Virus record (IMG/VR): IMGVR_UViG_3300008117_000369
Location: 1 to 34,681 of that record
Length of the DNA: 34,681 nucleotides
Origin: a virus
Direction: 5' to 3' (one strand)
Part shown: positions 1-6,526 of the stretch, piece by piece
Numbering within the stretch: position 1 is the first letter of the stretch
Layout: each line of letters starts with the position of its first letter
Made by a program: the position numbers and the translations under genes
Notes under the pieces: generated by a model
The model's database searches: none
What the model was told of the DNA's origin: nothing
Seen by the model: the letters and a program-made list of their open reading frames with translations, nothing else

Positions 1-78
1 ACGTTCGAGTATTCCCACGAGGGTGCTTGGGCGATGAAGGAAGAGGTTGATGGCTCTAAACTCATACAGCGCGCTTAA
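1..78 (+). CDS. C-terminal end of an upstream virion-region protein (partial)
   Basis: The first reading frame is open from the window edge to a TAA at 76-78 and gives 25 residues ending in KLIQRA. Third-position GC in this stretch looks like coding sequence. It would overlap the adaptor start by 29 bases, which is longer than the other overlaps here. An alternative is that the upstream gene ends at the TGA at 35-37 in the second frame. Nothing can be said about function. By position it would lie between the major capsid gene (right edge of the window) and the adaptor. Confidence 0.3.
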   Translation, partial: TFEYSHEGAWAMKEEVDGSKLIQRA

Positions 79-682
79 AACGAGCATCGCGGACTGGCTC
101 AACCGTGACGACCTCACGGCAGTCATCCCCGACTTTATCTCTCTTGCTGAATCCCAGCTTGAGCGTCGCATACCGACGCAAAAGATGGTGAAGCGCGCCA
201 ACGCCACGATTGATACGCCATTCTCGGCGCTGCCGTCTGACTTTTTGTCTTGTAAGTCCTTGGTGCTGACGTCTACCGCTCCGGTTCAGCCTCTGGTGTT
301 TCTCACCGAAGATGAACTTGATTCAAAGAAGTACGTCTACCGCACCACCGGGAAGCCGCAGTATTTTGCTCTGGTCGGAAACCAGATCGAAGTATTGCCG
401 GCGCCCGACACCAGCTACACGGCAGAGCTGACGTATGTGGCTACGCTTGCGAAGTTGTCTGACAGCAATACCTCTAACTGGCTGCTCGAGCGTCACCCAG
501 ATGTTTACCTATATGGTGCGCTGCTGCAGGCTGCCCCGTACCTGCGCGACGATGAGCGCGTAGGGACGTGGGCTTCGCTTTATGATGCAGCAGTGGGCGA
601 CATTATCCTGCAAAACGAGCGGGCCGCCTTTAGCCAAGGGCGCTCTGCCATGACTGTTAAACCGACGAGGGTGATCCCGTGA
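50..682 (+). CDS. Head-tail adaptor protein (SU10 adaptor-like)
   Basis: A protein of about 210 residues whose N-terminus (SYSALKTSIADWLNR, then a stretch around IPDFISLAESQLERR) and later YxYRTTGKPQYFALVG-type segment resemble the adaptor that joins the portal ring to the tail in SU10-like podoviruses. Known role of the family: a dodecameric ring under the portal that creates the tail attachment site. The ATG at 50 is preferred over the TTG at 47 and sits just behind a purine-rich AAGGAAGAGG. It overlaps the next gene by four bases (GTGA). Its position downstream of the capsid gene, which would be adjacent if the genome is circular or permuted, fits this role. The family assignment is from recalled sequence character, not a search. 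Confidence 0.65.
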   Translation: MALNSYSALKTSIADWLNRDDLTAVIPDFISLAESQLERRIPTQKMVKRANATIDTPFSALPSDFLSCKSLVLTSTAPVQPLVFLTEDELDSKKYVYRTTGKPQYFALVGNQIEVLPAPDTSYTAELTYVATLAKLSDSNTSNWLLERHPDVYLYGALLQAAPYLRDDERVGTWASLYDAAVGDIILQNERAAFSQGRSAMTVKPTRVIP

Positions 683-1062
683 GTGCATTTTCAAACTATC
701 TTGAGAACAAGATTCTTCTTCACGTTCTCTCTAACACTGCGTACACCTCGCCGACGACCGTGTACCTTGGGCTGCACACCGCAGACCCAACGGATGCCGG
801 CACCGGGACTGAGGTAAGTGGCGGCTCGTATGCGCGGCAGTCGTTTGCCTCAACGATTTCCGGCAACGCCGCGAGCAACACGAGCGCCATTGAGTTCCCG
901 ACCGCTACGGCGTCGTGGGGTACGGTCGGCTGGGTTGCGGTCTGGGACAACCTGTCCGGCGGCAACCTGCTGTTCCACGGTGCGCTGACCGCGAGCAAGA
1001 CCATCGCGTCGGGGGACGTGTTCCGTATCCCGGCTGGTGATCTCGACATTACGCTGGACTAA
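679..1062 (+). CDS. Small virion/tail-fibre-associated protein (Gp80-like)
   Basis: A protein of 127 residues starting at GTG 679, which overlaps the adaptor TGA. The sequence runs SxYLENKIL, then TVYLGLHTADPTDAGTGTE, SGGSYARQSF, a WGTVGW segment and a C-terminal GDVFRIPAGDLDITLD. This pattern is typical of a small beta-rich phage family (mycobacteriophage Gp80-like fibre proteins) usually found beside tail-fibre genes. The exact virion location is not known from the sequence. No signal peptide or membrane segment is visible. It lies four bases upstream of the repeat-protein start and is probably cotranscribed with the tail block. Confidence 0.55.
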   Translation: MSAFSNYLENKILLHVLSNTAYTSPTTVYLGLHTADPTDAGTGTEVSGGSYARQSFASTISGNAASNTSAIEFPTATASWGTVGWVAVWDNLSGGNLLFHGALTASKTIASGDVFRIPAGDLDITLD

Positions 1063-1065
1063 TTG

Positions 1066-1911
1066 ATGGCAGGCTACGGTTCCGGTTTATACGGCCGTGG
1101 CAGGTATGGCATCGACCCGAAGGAGGGCGCTGCCAGTTTAAACGCGGCCGCCTCGCTCTCTTGCGTAGGCGTGAGGGTGCGGCTTGGTGCCGCGGCATTA
1201 AGTGGTGCCGCGACGCTGACGGCGACGTGCAATCGGGTGCAGCCCGGCGCGTCGTCCATGGCCGCAACGGCGACGCAGACTGCCGCGGCGGTGATCGTAG
1301 AAGACGCCTCGGCGTCTCTTGCGGCCTCTGGGTCGCTGTCGTGCTCGGCGCGCATAGTACGCGACGGTGCGGCGGCGATGGCCGGTACGGCCTCTCTGGC
1401 GGCCAGCGCGCTGCGTGTGCGGCTAGGGGCCGCAGCAGTCTCTGGCGCGGCCACGGTCGCGGCAGACGCGCTGCGGGTGCGGCTGGCTTCCTCGGCGATG
1501 TCTGGGGCGGCCACCGAGACGGCGGCGGGCGTGCGGGTGCGGATTGGGGCGGCGGCGCTGTCTGGCGCCGCGTCCCAGACGGCAACGGCGAACGTCGTCT
1601 ACATCGGCGCCGCGGCGTTCTCCGGCTCGGCTGCCTTGGCGGCGTTTGGCGGGGTCATCCAGTCGGCGTCGGCTGCGTTTGCTGGGGCGGCTGCGTTGTC
1701 GGCCGCGGGGCGGCTGAAGTGGGAAGTTGAGCCTGACACGGCAGAGCGTTGGACGCCGCTGGCCGACACGGCGGAGAGCTGGAGCGCGGCGAGCGATACG
1801 GCCGTCGCCTGGGGCGCGGTGGCGGACACTGCAAAGACATGGGCGCCGGTCGCTGACACGGCGGAGACCTGGACAGAGAAGACACACCCGGCCTATCTAG
1901 AGGCCGCTTGA
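1066..1911 (+). CDS. Ala-rich protein with ten 20-residue repeats and five 10-residue Trp repeats
   Basis: A 281-residue protein beginning MAGYGSGLYGRGRYG. Residues 16-215 are exactly ten consecutive 20-residue units with no insertion or gap; a typical unit reads RVRLGAAALSGAATLTA. Residues 224-273 are five consecutive 10-residue units of the form DTAxxWxxxx, followed by an 8-residue tail. Such strict periodicity with small residues (Ala, Ser, Gly, Thr) and alternating Val/Arg suggests a beta-solenoid or fibrous shaft, but the fold is inferred. ATG 1066 is chosen over the TTG at 1063. No strong Shine-Dalgarno is seen, so the gene may be translationally coupled to the preceding one. The location between a Gp80-like protein and the tail fibre points to a virion fibre or appendage component. 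Function unknown. Confidence 0.75.
   Translation: MAGYGSGLYGRGRYGIDPKEGAASLNAAASLSCVGVRVRLGAAALSGAATLTATCNRVQPGASSMAATATQTAAAVIVEDASASLAASGSLSCSARIVRDGAAAMAGTASLAASALRVRLGAAAVSGAATVAADALRVRLASSAMSGAATETAAGVRVRIGAAALSGAASQTATANVVYIGAAAFSGSAALAAFGGVIQSASAAFAGAAALSAAGRLKWEVEPDTAERWTPLADTAESWSAASDTAVAWGAVADTAKTWAPVADTAETWTEKTHPAYLEAA
1111..1710 (+). repeat. Ten tandem 60-bp coding repeats
   Basis: Ten in-frame units of 60 bases encode the ten 20-residue repeats of the Ala-rich protein. Units are diverged at DNA level except for short shared stretches such as GTGCGGCTnG and TCTGGnGCGGCC. The register is constant over 600 bases, so units may be gained or lost by recombination. Confidence 0.8.
1735..1884 (+). 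repeat. Five tandem 30-bp coding repeats (DTAxxW)
   Basis: Five in-frame 30-base units, each beginning GACACGG or a close variant, encode DTAERW, DTAESW, DTAVAW, DTAKTW and DTAETW. The unit length is exactly half that of the preceding 60-bp repeat. Confidence 0.8.
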
Positions 1912-1920
1912 GGTAACGAC

Positions 1921-3792
1921 ATGGCTGATACGACAACCACCAACCTTGGACTGACGAAGCCGGAAGTCGGCGCGAGCGCAGACACCTGGGGCGGCAAGAT
2001 CAACACCAACCTCGATCTTGTCGACGGGATCTTCACCGGCGCGGGCAGCGGCACCTCGGTTGGCCTCAACGTCGGCACCGGCAAGACGCTGACAGTTGCC
2101 GGGACGCTGACTGCTTCAGGTACGGCGACCTTCTCCGCAAACCCCACCCTCTCCGCAGGCACCGCCAACGGCGTGCTGTATCTGAATGCGTCAAAGGTGG
2201 CGACGAGCGGGAGTGCGCTGACGTTTGATGGGACGAAGTTGGGAGTTACAAACGGTCAAATTACGCAGCAAGGCGCAATTTCAACAGGCGGCGCAAACGC
2301 TACGATTTTGGCAAATGGCTCCGGTCAAGCGCAGTTGTGGGCGCTTGGTGCAGACGCATCAACTCGCGGAACGTGGAATTTAATTGCTGCGCGGTCTGAT
2401 TTGTCTAGCAGCATTGAAGTGTTGAAGTGCGATACGTCGGGCAATCTTATCGCCTCCGGCAACCTCGGCCTCGGGGTCACGCCGATAGCCAGCACCGGCA
2501 GATTACAAGTTCAAGGTGAAAATGCGTCAACCAGTCTTGCTGGTGTTCCAACAGTTTCGTTTTTGGATGGAAACGCTAACGACGAATACAGCATTCTGCG
2601 TTTTGGGACGTCAGCAAACGGTTCAATAGCGGTTATTGGAGCAAAGGCCACAACAACCGGCGCATATCCCTCATCGGTCGGCCAGTTAGAATTTGGCGTT
2701 CAAAACGGAGCGTCAACAACAAATGTTGCAACGATGACCGCCTCCGGCAACCTCGGCCTCGGGGTCACGCCAGCAGCCGGTGTACGATTTGATGTTCGTA
2801 ACGATTCTACGACCACGCTTGCTGATATGCGTAATGCTAACGCAAGCGGATTCGGCATTTATATCGCTGCCGGTAGTTCATCGTCTCAATATGTTCAGCG
2901 ATGGGCAGATTACAACAACAACGCTTTAGCGACGCTGGATGCGAGTGGGAATTTGCTGGTTGGTGCTACAACCGGCTCAGAAGCGGTTGAAGTAACGCGC
3001 AGTGGAGGTACAAGCGCCGGACTCGTTCTAAACCAAACCGGAACATCGGGTCGCAAGTACATCATTTCCTCAACCGGCACGGGATACGGCTCTGCTGGTA
3101 ACTTAATTTTTTATGATGCCACGGCGTCACAAGAACGCGCACGCATCACGAGCGGGGGTGATTTGCTGGTTGGTAAGCAAGCCGTCGATTCTTCGGTGGC
3201 CGGATGTGAAGTACAGTCAACTGGGCAATATGTTGGAGTAAGAAACGGACTTCTTGCACTTTTCAACAGGCTGACGACTGATGGAGATTTAATTAGTTTT
3301 CGGCAGGATGGTACGGAAGAAGGCTCAATTTCCGTCTCCGGCAACACCGTCTCCTACAACGCCTTCGCAGGCTCTCACTGGTCACAACTGCAAGACGGCA
3401 GCAAGCCGGACATCCTGCGCGGCACGGTGATGGAGTCTATTAACGAACTGTGCGTGTGGCCGGGTGAACAGAACGAGCGTCTGCCAAAGTCCAAGATCAG
3501 CAACACCGCTGGCAGCAAGAAGGTCTACGGCGTGTTTATGGCGTGGGACAACGACTGGTCAGAGACGAACGATATGTACGTCACGGCGGTCGGTGCGTTT
3601 ATCTGTCGCGTCAATGGCAGCGTCACGGTGCAGGAAGGCGACCTTCTGGAATCGAACGGCGACGGCACAGCGCGAGTACAGGCTGACGACATCATTCGCA
3701 GCAGCACCATCGGCAAAGTCACAAGCACGGTAAAGACGCACGAGTATGACGATGGCTCGTACTGTGTCCCCACTGTGTTGTACTGCGGTTAA
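1921..3792 (+). CDS. Tail fibre protein with module-linker repeats and a C-terminal chaperone-like domain
   Basis: A 623-residue protein that likely contacts the host surface. The N-terminus ([19 protein letters not shown], then [11 protein letters not shown]) is the usual start of tail-fibre proteins of this type. The middle is a Gly/Ser/Thr-rich series of modules separated by linkers such as [11 protein letters not shown] (twice) and LLVG. The last 145 residues or so (from FAGSHWSQL through [43 protein letters not shown]) form a conserved C-terminal domain that resembles self-cleaving intramolecular chaperone domains (Peptidase G2-like); cleavage is not proven here. The start ATG follows a GAGGTAA site. 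Codon composition changes between modules (for example 2220-2450 is more AT-rich), consistent with module exchange. Confidence 0.8.
   Translation: MADTTTTNLGLTKPEVGASADTWGGKINTNLDLVDGIFTGAGSGTSVGLNVGTGKTLTVAGTLTASGTATFSANPTLSAGTANGVLYLNASKVATSGSALTFDGTKLGVTNGQITQQGAISTGGANATILANGSGQAQLWALGADASTRGTWNLIAARSDLSSSIEVLKCDTSGNLIASGNLGLGVTPIASTGRLQVQGENASTSLAGVPTVSFLDGNANDEYSILRFGTSANGSIAVIGAKATTTGAYPSSVGQLEFGVQNGASTTNVATMTASGNLGLGVTPAAGVRFDVRNDSTTTLADMRNANASGFGIYIAAGSSSSQYVQRWADYNNNALATLDASGNLLVGATTGSEAVEVTRSGGTSAGLVLNQTGTSGRKYIISSTGTGYGSAGNLIFYDATASQERARITSGGDLLVGKQAVDSSVAGCEVQSTGQYVGVRNGLLALFNRLTTDGDLISFRQDGTEEGSISVSGNTVSYNAFAGSHWSQLQDGSKPDILRGTVMESINELCVWPGEQNERLPKSKISNTAGSKKVYGVFMAWDNDWSETNDMYVTAVGAFICRVNGSVTVQEGDLLESNGDGTARVQADDIIRSSTIGKVTSTVKTHEYDDGSYCVPTVLYCG
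2451..2483 (+). repeat. 33-bp exact direct repeat in tail fibre, copy 1
   Basis: Identical over 33 bases to 2739-2771. It encodes [11 protein letters not shown], a linker between fibre modules. The two copies are 288 bases apart and flank one module. Confidence 0.85.
2739..2771 (+). repeat. 33-bp exact direct repeat in tail fibre, copy 2
   Basis: Second copy of the [11 protein letters not shown]-encoding repeat. Synonymous positions are identical between copies although the flanking modules differ, which points to recent exchange or selection for DNA identity. Confidence 0.85.
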
Positions 3793-3801
3793 GGTGGCCA
3801 A

Positions 3802-4068
3802 ATGAACACCGGCCTACTGATCCTCTATGTCCTGCTGCAAGCCGCTGACGTTTACACGACGCTTACGGTACTCAAGCAAGGCGGGCGGGAACTGAACCCC
3901 GTGCTGGCGAAACTCTTTGCCAAGTTCGACCCGCTGGCCGTGATGGTCGGCATCAAGTTGGTCGGCGTGTGGGCGTTGTGGTACGTCGATATGTGGATGC
4001 TCACGCTCGCGGCGTGTGTCGTGTATGCGTATGTCGTTAATCGCAATTATTGGGAAATCAAAAAATGA
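3802..4068 (+). CDS. Small multi-pass membrane protein (DUF5658-like)
   Basis: An 88-residue hydrophobic protein. The N-terminal segment LLILYVLLQAADVYTTLTVL is followed by a polar ELNPVLAKLF stretch and two further membrane spans (around residues 47-62 and 65-79), ending in a basic NRNYWEIKK tail. The arrangement, with Asp in the first helix and an ExNP motif after it, resembles the DUF5658 group, whose function is unknown. It overlaps the next gene by four bases (ATGA). It could take part in lysis or in superinfection control, but nothing in the sequence decides this. Confidence 0.6.
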   Translation: MNTGLLILYVLLQAADVYTTLTVLKQGGRELNPVLAKLFAKFDPLAVMVGIKLVGVWALWYVDMWMLTLAACVVYAYVVNRNYWEIKK

Positions 4069-4382
4069 TTGAATACAACTGGAACATTTCCCGCCTAGAC
4101 TGCCTGCCGCAGTCCGAGCAGGGCGCGGATTACGTCATCGTGGCGCACTGGCAGTGCAATGGCTCCGAGGATAACTACAGCGGATCGGTCTACAGCACTG
4201 CATCCTTCCAGCCGTCGGGCGAATCGTTTACGCCATATGCTGATCTGACCAAAGACCAGGTGCTCGGGTGGATCTGGGCGAGCGGTGTAGACAAGGACGC
4301 CACAGAGGCGGCGGTCGCGCAGCAGATCGAGAACCAGAAGAACCCGCCGATTGTTTATCCTCCATTGCCGTGGGTGCAGTAA
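4065..4382 (+). CDS. Small phage protein (DUF7936-like)
   Basis: A 105-residue soluble protein starting at ATG 4065, inside the stop of the membrane-protein gene. It begins IEYNWNISRLDCLP, has AHWQCNG and SVYSTASF strands, then LTKDQVLGWIWA and a helix ending QQIENQKNPP. This order (a beta-rich N-half about a nascent YxWxI motif, then a helical VxGWI segment) is that of a small phage family near tail genes, DUF7936. Its job is not known. The stop TAA shares one base with the next ATG. Confidence 0.5.
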   Translation: MIEYNWNISRLDCLPQSEQGADYVIVAHWQCNGSEDNYSGSVYSTASFQPSGESFTPYADLTKDQVLGWIWASGVDKDATEAAVAQQIENQKNPPIVYPPLPWVQ

Positions 4383-4540
4383 TGCAAGATATCGAATTGA
4401 AGATTGAACTTTCAGAGGCCGTGGCAATCGTCAATATGCTGGGTCAGTTGCCGACATCCTCCAACGCGCATGGCTTGTGGTTAAAATTGCGCGAACAGGT
4501 CGAGCCGCATCTGCCGAAGGAAGAGAAGAAGGAGCCGTGA
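4382..4540 (+). CDS. Small helical phage protein of unknown function
   Basis: A 52-residue protein from ATG 4382 (TAATG junction) reading IELKIELSEAVAIVNMLGQL, then PTSSNAHGLW and an acidic/basic Lys-Glu tail. An N-terminal strand followed by a helix with GQLPTSSN is a recurrent small phage protein near tail genes. I know of no assigned function. It is translationally coupled to its upstream neighbour and lies one base before the next gene. Confidence 0.55.
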   Translation: MQDIELKIELSEAVAIVNMLGQLPTSSNAHGLWLKLREQVEPHLPKEEKKEP

Positions 4541-4541
4541 A

Positions 4542-4766
4542 ATGTCGGAGCAGGATCAGACCGTGGAGCTAGCCCTGCTTCGTAAAGACATGGAGCTTTT
4601 ACAGAGCGACATGGCAGAAGTTAAGGGCGACCTTAAAAAGCTCGCCGACGCATGGTCTACGGCAGAAAATCTTGTTGCATTTGTAAAGTGGCTTGCGGGT
4701 CTTGCGGCGGGCATCGGGTTACTGGTCGCCTTCTTCAAGGGCTTTATTATCCCAACAAAGGAGTAA
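4542..4766 (+). CDS. Coiled-coil plus transmembrane protein (holin/XhlA-like candidate)
   Basis: A 74-residue protein. Residues 8-38 are a charged coiled coil (LRKDMELLQSDMAEVKGDLKKL) and residues 47-66 a single hydrophobic segment (FVKWLAGLAAGIGLLVAFF), with a short tail after it. This is the architecture of XhlA-type haemolysin/holin accessory proteins. The gene is far from the endolysin, so a lysis role is only a possibility. It ends with GGAGTAA, which doubles as the ribosome binding site of the following TTG-start gene. Confidence 0.5.
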   Translation: MSEQDQTVELALLRKDMELLQSDMAEVKGDLKKLADAWSTAENLVAFVKWLAGLAAGIGLLVAFFKGFIIPTKE

Positions 4767-4770
4767 CGCC

Positions 4771-5577
4771 TTGGCGTTAATTCCGCTCAACATCCAGCCG
4801 GGCGTATATCGCAACGGCACCGACTACCAAAGCAAGGGCCGATGGCGTGACGCCTCGCTCGTGCGGTGGTACGAGAACACCATGCGCCCGGTGGGCGGGT
4901 GGCGTAAGCGAGCCTCTGGTCAGCTCACGGGCAAGTGCCGTGGCATCCTGGCGTGGCGCAGCAACGCCAACGCACGCTGGATCGCTTTGGGCACGCACAG
5001 CAAGCTCTACGCCATGAACGAGGCGGGCACCATAACGGACATCACGCCTGCTGGGTTTACGGCTGGCAACGCCGACGCGGTGCTGAACCTTGGATATGGC
5101 GGAGGCCCTTACGGGCTGTTCTCTTACGGCACCCCGCGGCCTGACACCGGCACGGTGACGCCAGCCACGACGTGGAGCCTCGATAACTGGGGCGAGTTTT
5201 TGCTTGCCTGCTCGAACGCAGACGGCAAGATCTATGAGTGGGACTTGAACACGGCCAACGACGGCGTGGCGCTAGCCAACGCCCCGGTCAGCAACAAGGG
5301 CGTTCTCGTTACCGCGGAGCGCTTTGTGTTTGCACTTGGCGCTGGCGGTAACGCCAGAAAGGTTGCATGGTCTGACCAAGAAGATAACACCATGTGGACG
5401 CCCGCGATCACGAACCAGGCGGGCGACATTGAGTTGGAGACGGTTGGGTCGATCGTCGCCGGGAAGCGGCTTCGCGGCGTAAACTTTCTGCGCAGGCCGT
5501 GGCGGCCGTTGAGTCTGTCGCGTATTGGTGGTCTCCGGCTGGCTTCTTTACCTATGACGGCTTCGTCCGCCCGCTAA
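4771..5577 (+). CDS. Tail nozzle / P22 gp10-like protein, N-terminal part (frameshifted)
   Basis: The reading frame starts at TTG 4771 (AAAGGAG 8 bases upstream), beginning ALIPLNIQPGVYRNGTDYQ followed by GRWRDASLVRW, MRPVGGWRK and repeated blade-like segments (LAWRSNANARWIALGT, LFSYGTPRPDTGT, AERFVFALGAG, VAWSDQEDNTMW). This is typical of the beta-propeller nozzle or DNA-stabilisation proteins of podoviruses (P22 gp10 role: plug at the tail tip). The homologous reading leaves this frame near 5485, after RLRGVNFL; the remaining residues are out-of-frame noise. The C-terminal half continues in another frame (next entry). From family memory about 30 residues that normally follow RGVNFL (the TDxxxxxMxYxGxPxxxGF part) are missing. 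Confidence 0.7.
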   Translation: MALIPLNIQPGVYRNGTDYQSKGRWRDASLVRWYENTMRPVGGWRKRASGQLTGKCRGILAWRSNANARWIALGTHSKLYAMNEAGTITDITPAGFTAGNADAVLNLGYGGGPYGLFSYGTPRPDTGTVTPATTWSLDNWGEFLLACSNADGKIYEWDLNTANDGVALANAPVSNKGVLVTAERFVFALGAGGNARKVAWSDQEDNTMWTPAITNQAGDIELETVGSIVAGKRLRGVNFLRRPWRPLSLSRIGGLRLASLPMTASSAR

Positions 5578-6152
5578 AGTGCGACGTGCTTGATTACGTC
5601 GCCAACAACGTATCTCAGGCGCAACGCTCCAAGGTGTACGCGGTAGCCAACAACCAGTTTGGCGAGGTGTGGTGGTTTTACCCGTCGGCCTCTAGCAACG
5701 AGGTTGACTCTTACGTCGCGTATAACTACCGCGAGGGGCACTGGACGATTGGCTCTCTCGGCCGCACGGCTGGGACAGACCGCGGCGTGTTCAACTACCC
5801 GCTGATGGTGTCGAGCGACGGATACGTCTACGAGCATGAGGTCGGCGTGAGCTACGACGGCTCCACGCCGTATGCACAAAGCGGCCCGATAGAGCTTGGT
5901 GGTGGGGATCGCATCATGATGGCGCGTCAGTTGATTGCGGACGAAAAGACGCAAGGCTCTGTCGGCGTGCAATTCTTGACAAGTTTTGCCCCAAACGGCT
6001 CGCAGACGACAAAAACGTATACCATTGACTCCATCTATACGCCCGTGCGATTTACGGGTAGGCAGGTAGAGATGAAGGTTACGGGCGATTCAATGACAGA
6101 CTGGCGGGTTGGCATGATGCGCCTAGATGCGGTCGCGGGCGGTGAGCGATGA
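5499..6152 (+). CDS. Tail nozzle / P22 gp10-like protein, C-terminal part (frameshifted)
   Basis: This frame is open from 5433 and codes for the C-terminal half of the same protein: SAQAVAAVESVAYWWSP, FFTYDGFVRPLKCDVLDYV, then SKVYAVANNQFGEVWWFYP, YVAYNYREGHWTIGSLGRT, YVYEHEVG and RQVEMKVTGDSMTDWRVG. The family-like sequence begins at about 5487, upstream of the nominal GTG 5499, and there is no good ribosome binding site, so independent translation is unlikely. The gene ends with ATGA, overlapping the next start. Either the genome carries an inactivating deletion of about 90-100 bases, or the assembly lost sequence. Confidence 0.7.
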   Translation: MAAVESVAYWWSPAGFFTYDGFVRPLKCDVLDYVANNVSQAQRSKVYAVANNQFGEVWWFYPSASSNEVDSYVAYNYREGHWTIGSLGRTAGTDRGVFNYPLMVSSDGYVYEHEVGVSYDGSTPYAQSGPIELGGGDRIMMARQLIADEKTQGSVGVQFLTSFAPNGSQTTKTYTIDSIYTPVRFTGRQVEMKVTGDSMTDWRVGMMRLDAVAGGER

Positions 6153-6526
6153 ACCACGAAGAGGTTGAGGGGCTGGAGTACGTCACGCCGTTTCGAGAGC
6201 TGATTGAGCGTGCGCTCGCCGAAGGCTACGGGCAGATGAACTACGCCGACGTAGTGGAAGGATTAAAGAGAGGCGAGTATCAGTTTTGGTCTTCGGAAAA
6301 CTCTTGCGTCATCACGACGATTGATGTTTTCCCAAGATTAAAGCAGCTCACTGTCATCATCGGCGCGGGTGACTTGAGGGAGATTGACGAGATCATCCGC
6401 CCGGCGCTTGAAGAGTGGGCACGGCACATTAACTGCGACACGATGCTAATCATGGGACGACCCGGTTGGCAGCGTGCTCTGGAAGGCTACAAACGCACCG
6501 CGGTGGTGCTCGAGAAGAGACTATGA
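6149..6526 (+). CDS. Small phage protein, GNAT-like
   Basis: A 125-residue protein with an N-terminal helical region (TPFRELIERALAEGYG), a middle part YQFWSSENSCVITTIDVFPRLKQLTVIIGAGDL of alternating strands, a helix (EIDEIIRPALEEWARH) and a final strand/turn (MLIMGRPGWQRALEGY). The strand-helix order and the GRPGW turn resemble small acetyltransferase-fold proteins encoded beside internal virion genes in many podoviruses. No acetyl-CoA loop can be identified with confidence, so enzymatic activity is uncertain. It overlaps both neighbours by four bases. Confidence 0.45.
   Translation: MNHEEVEGLEYVTPFRELIERALAEGYGQMNYADVVEGLKRGEYQFWSSENSCVITTIDVFPRLKQLTVIIGAGDLREIDEIIRPALEEWARHINCDTMLIMGRPGWQRALEGYKRTAVVLEKRL

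Noticed and set aside
1161-1730. Plus- and minus-strand frames of 150-190 codons overlapping the 20-residue-repeat protein
   Set aside because: They are shadows of the GC-rich 60-base repeats, with Arg/Gly/Pro/Trp-rich sequences and no neighbours that fit.
5430-5600. Programmed -1 frameshift joining the two nozzle frames
   Set aside because: No canonical slippery heptamer is present in the overlap and the joined product would still lack a conserved segment, so a deletion fits better.
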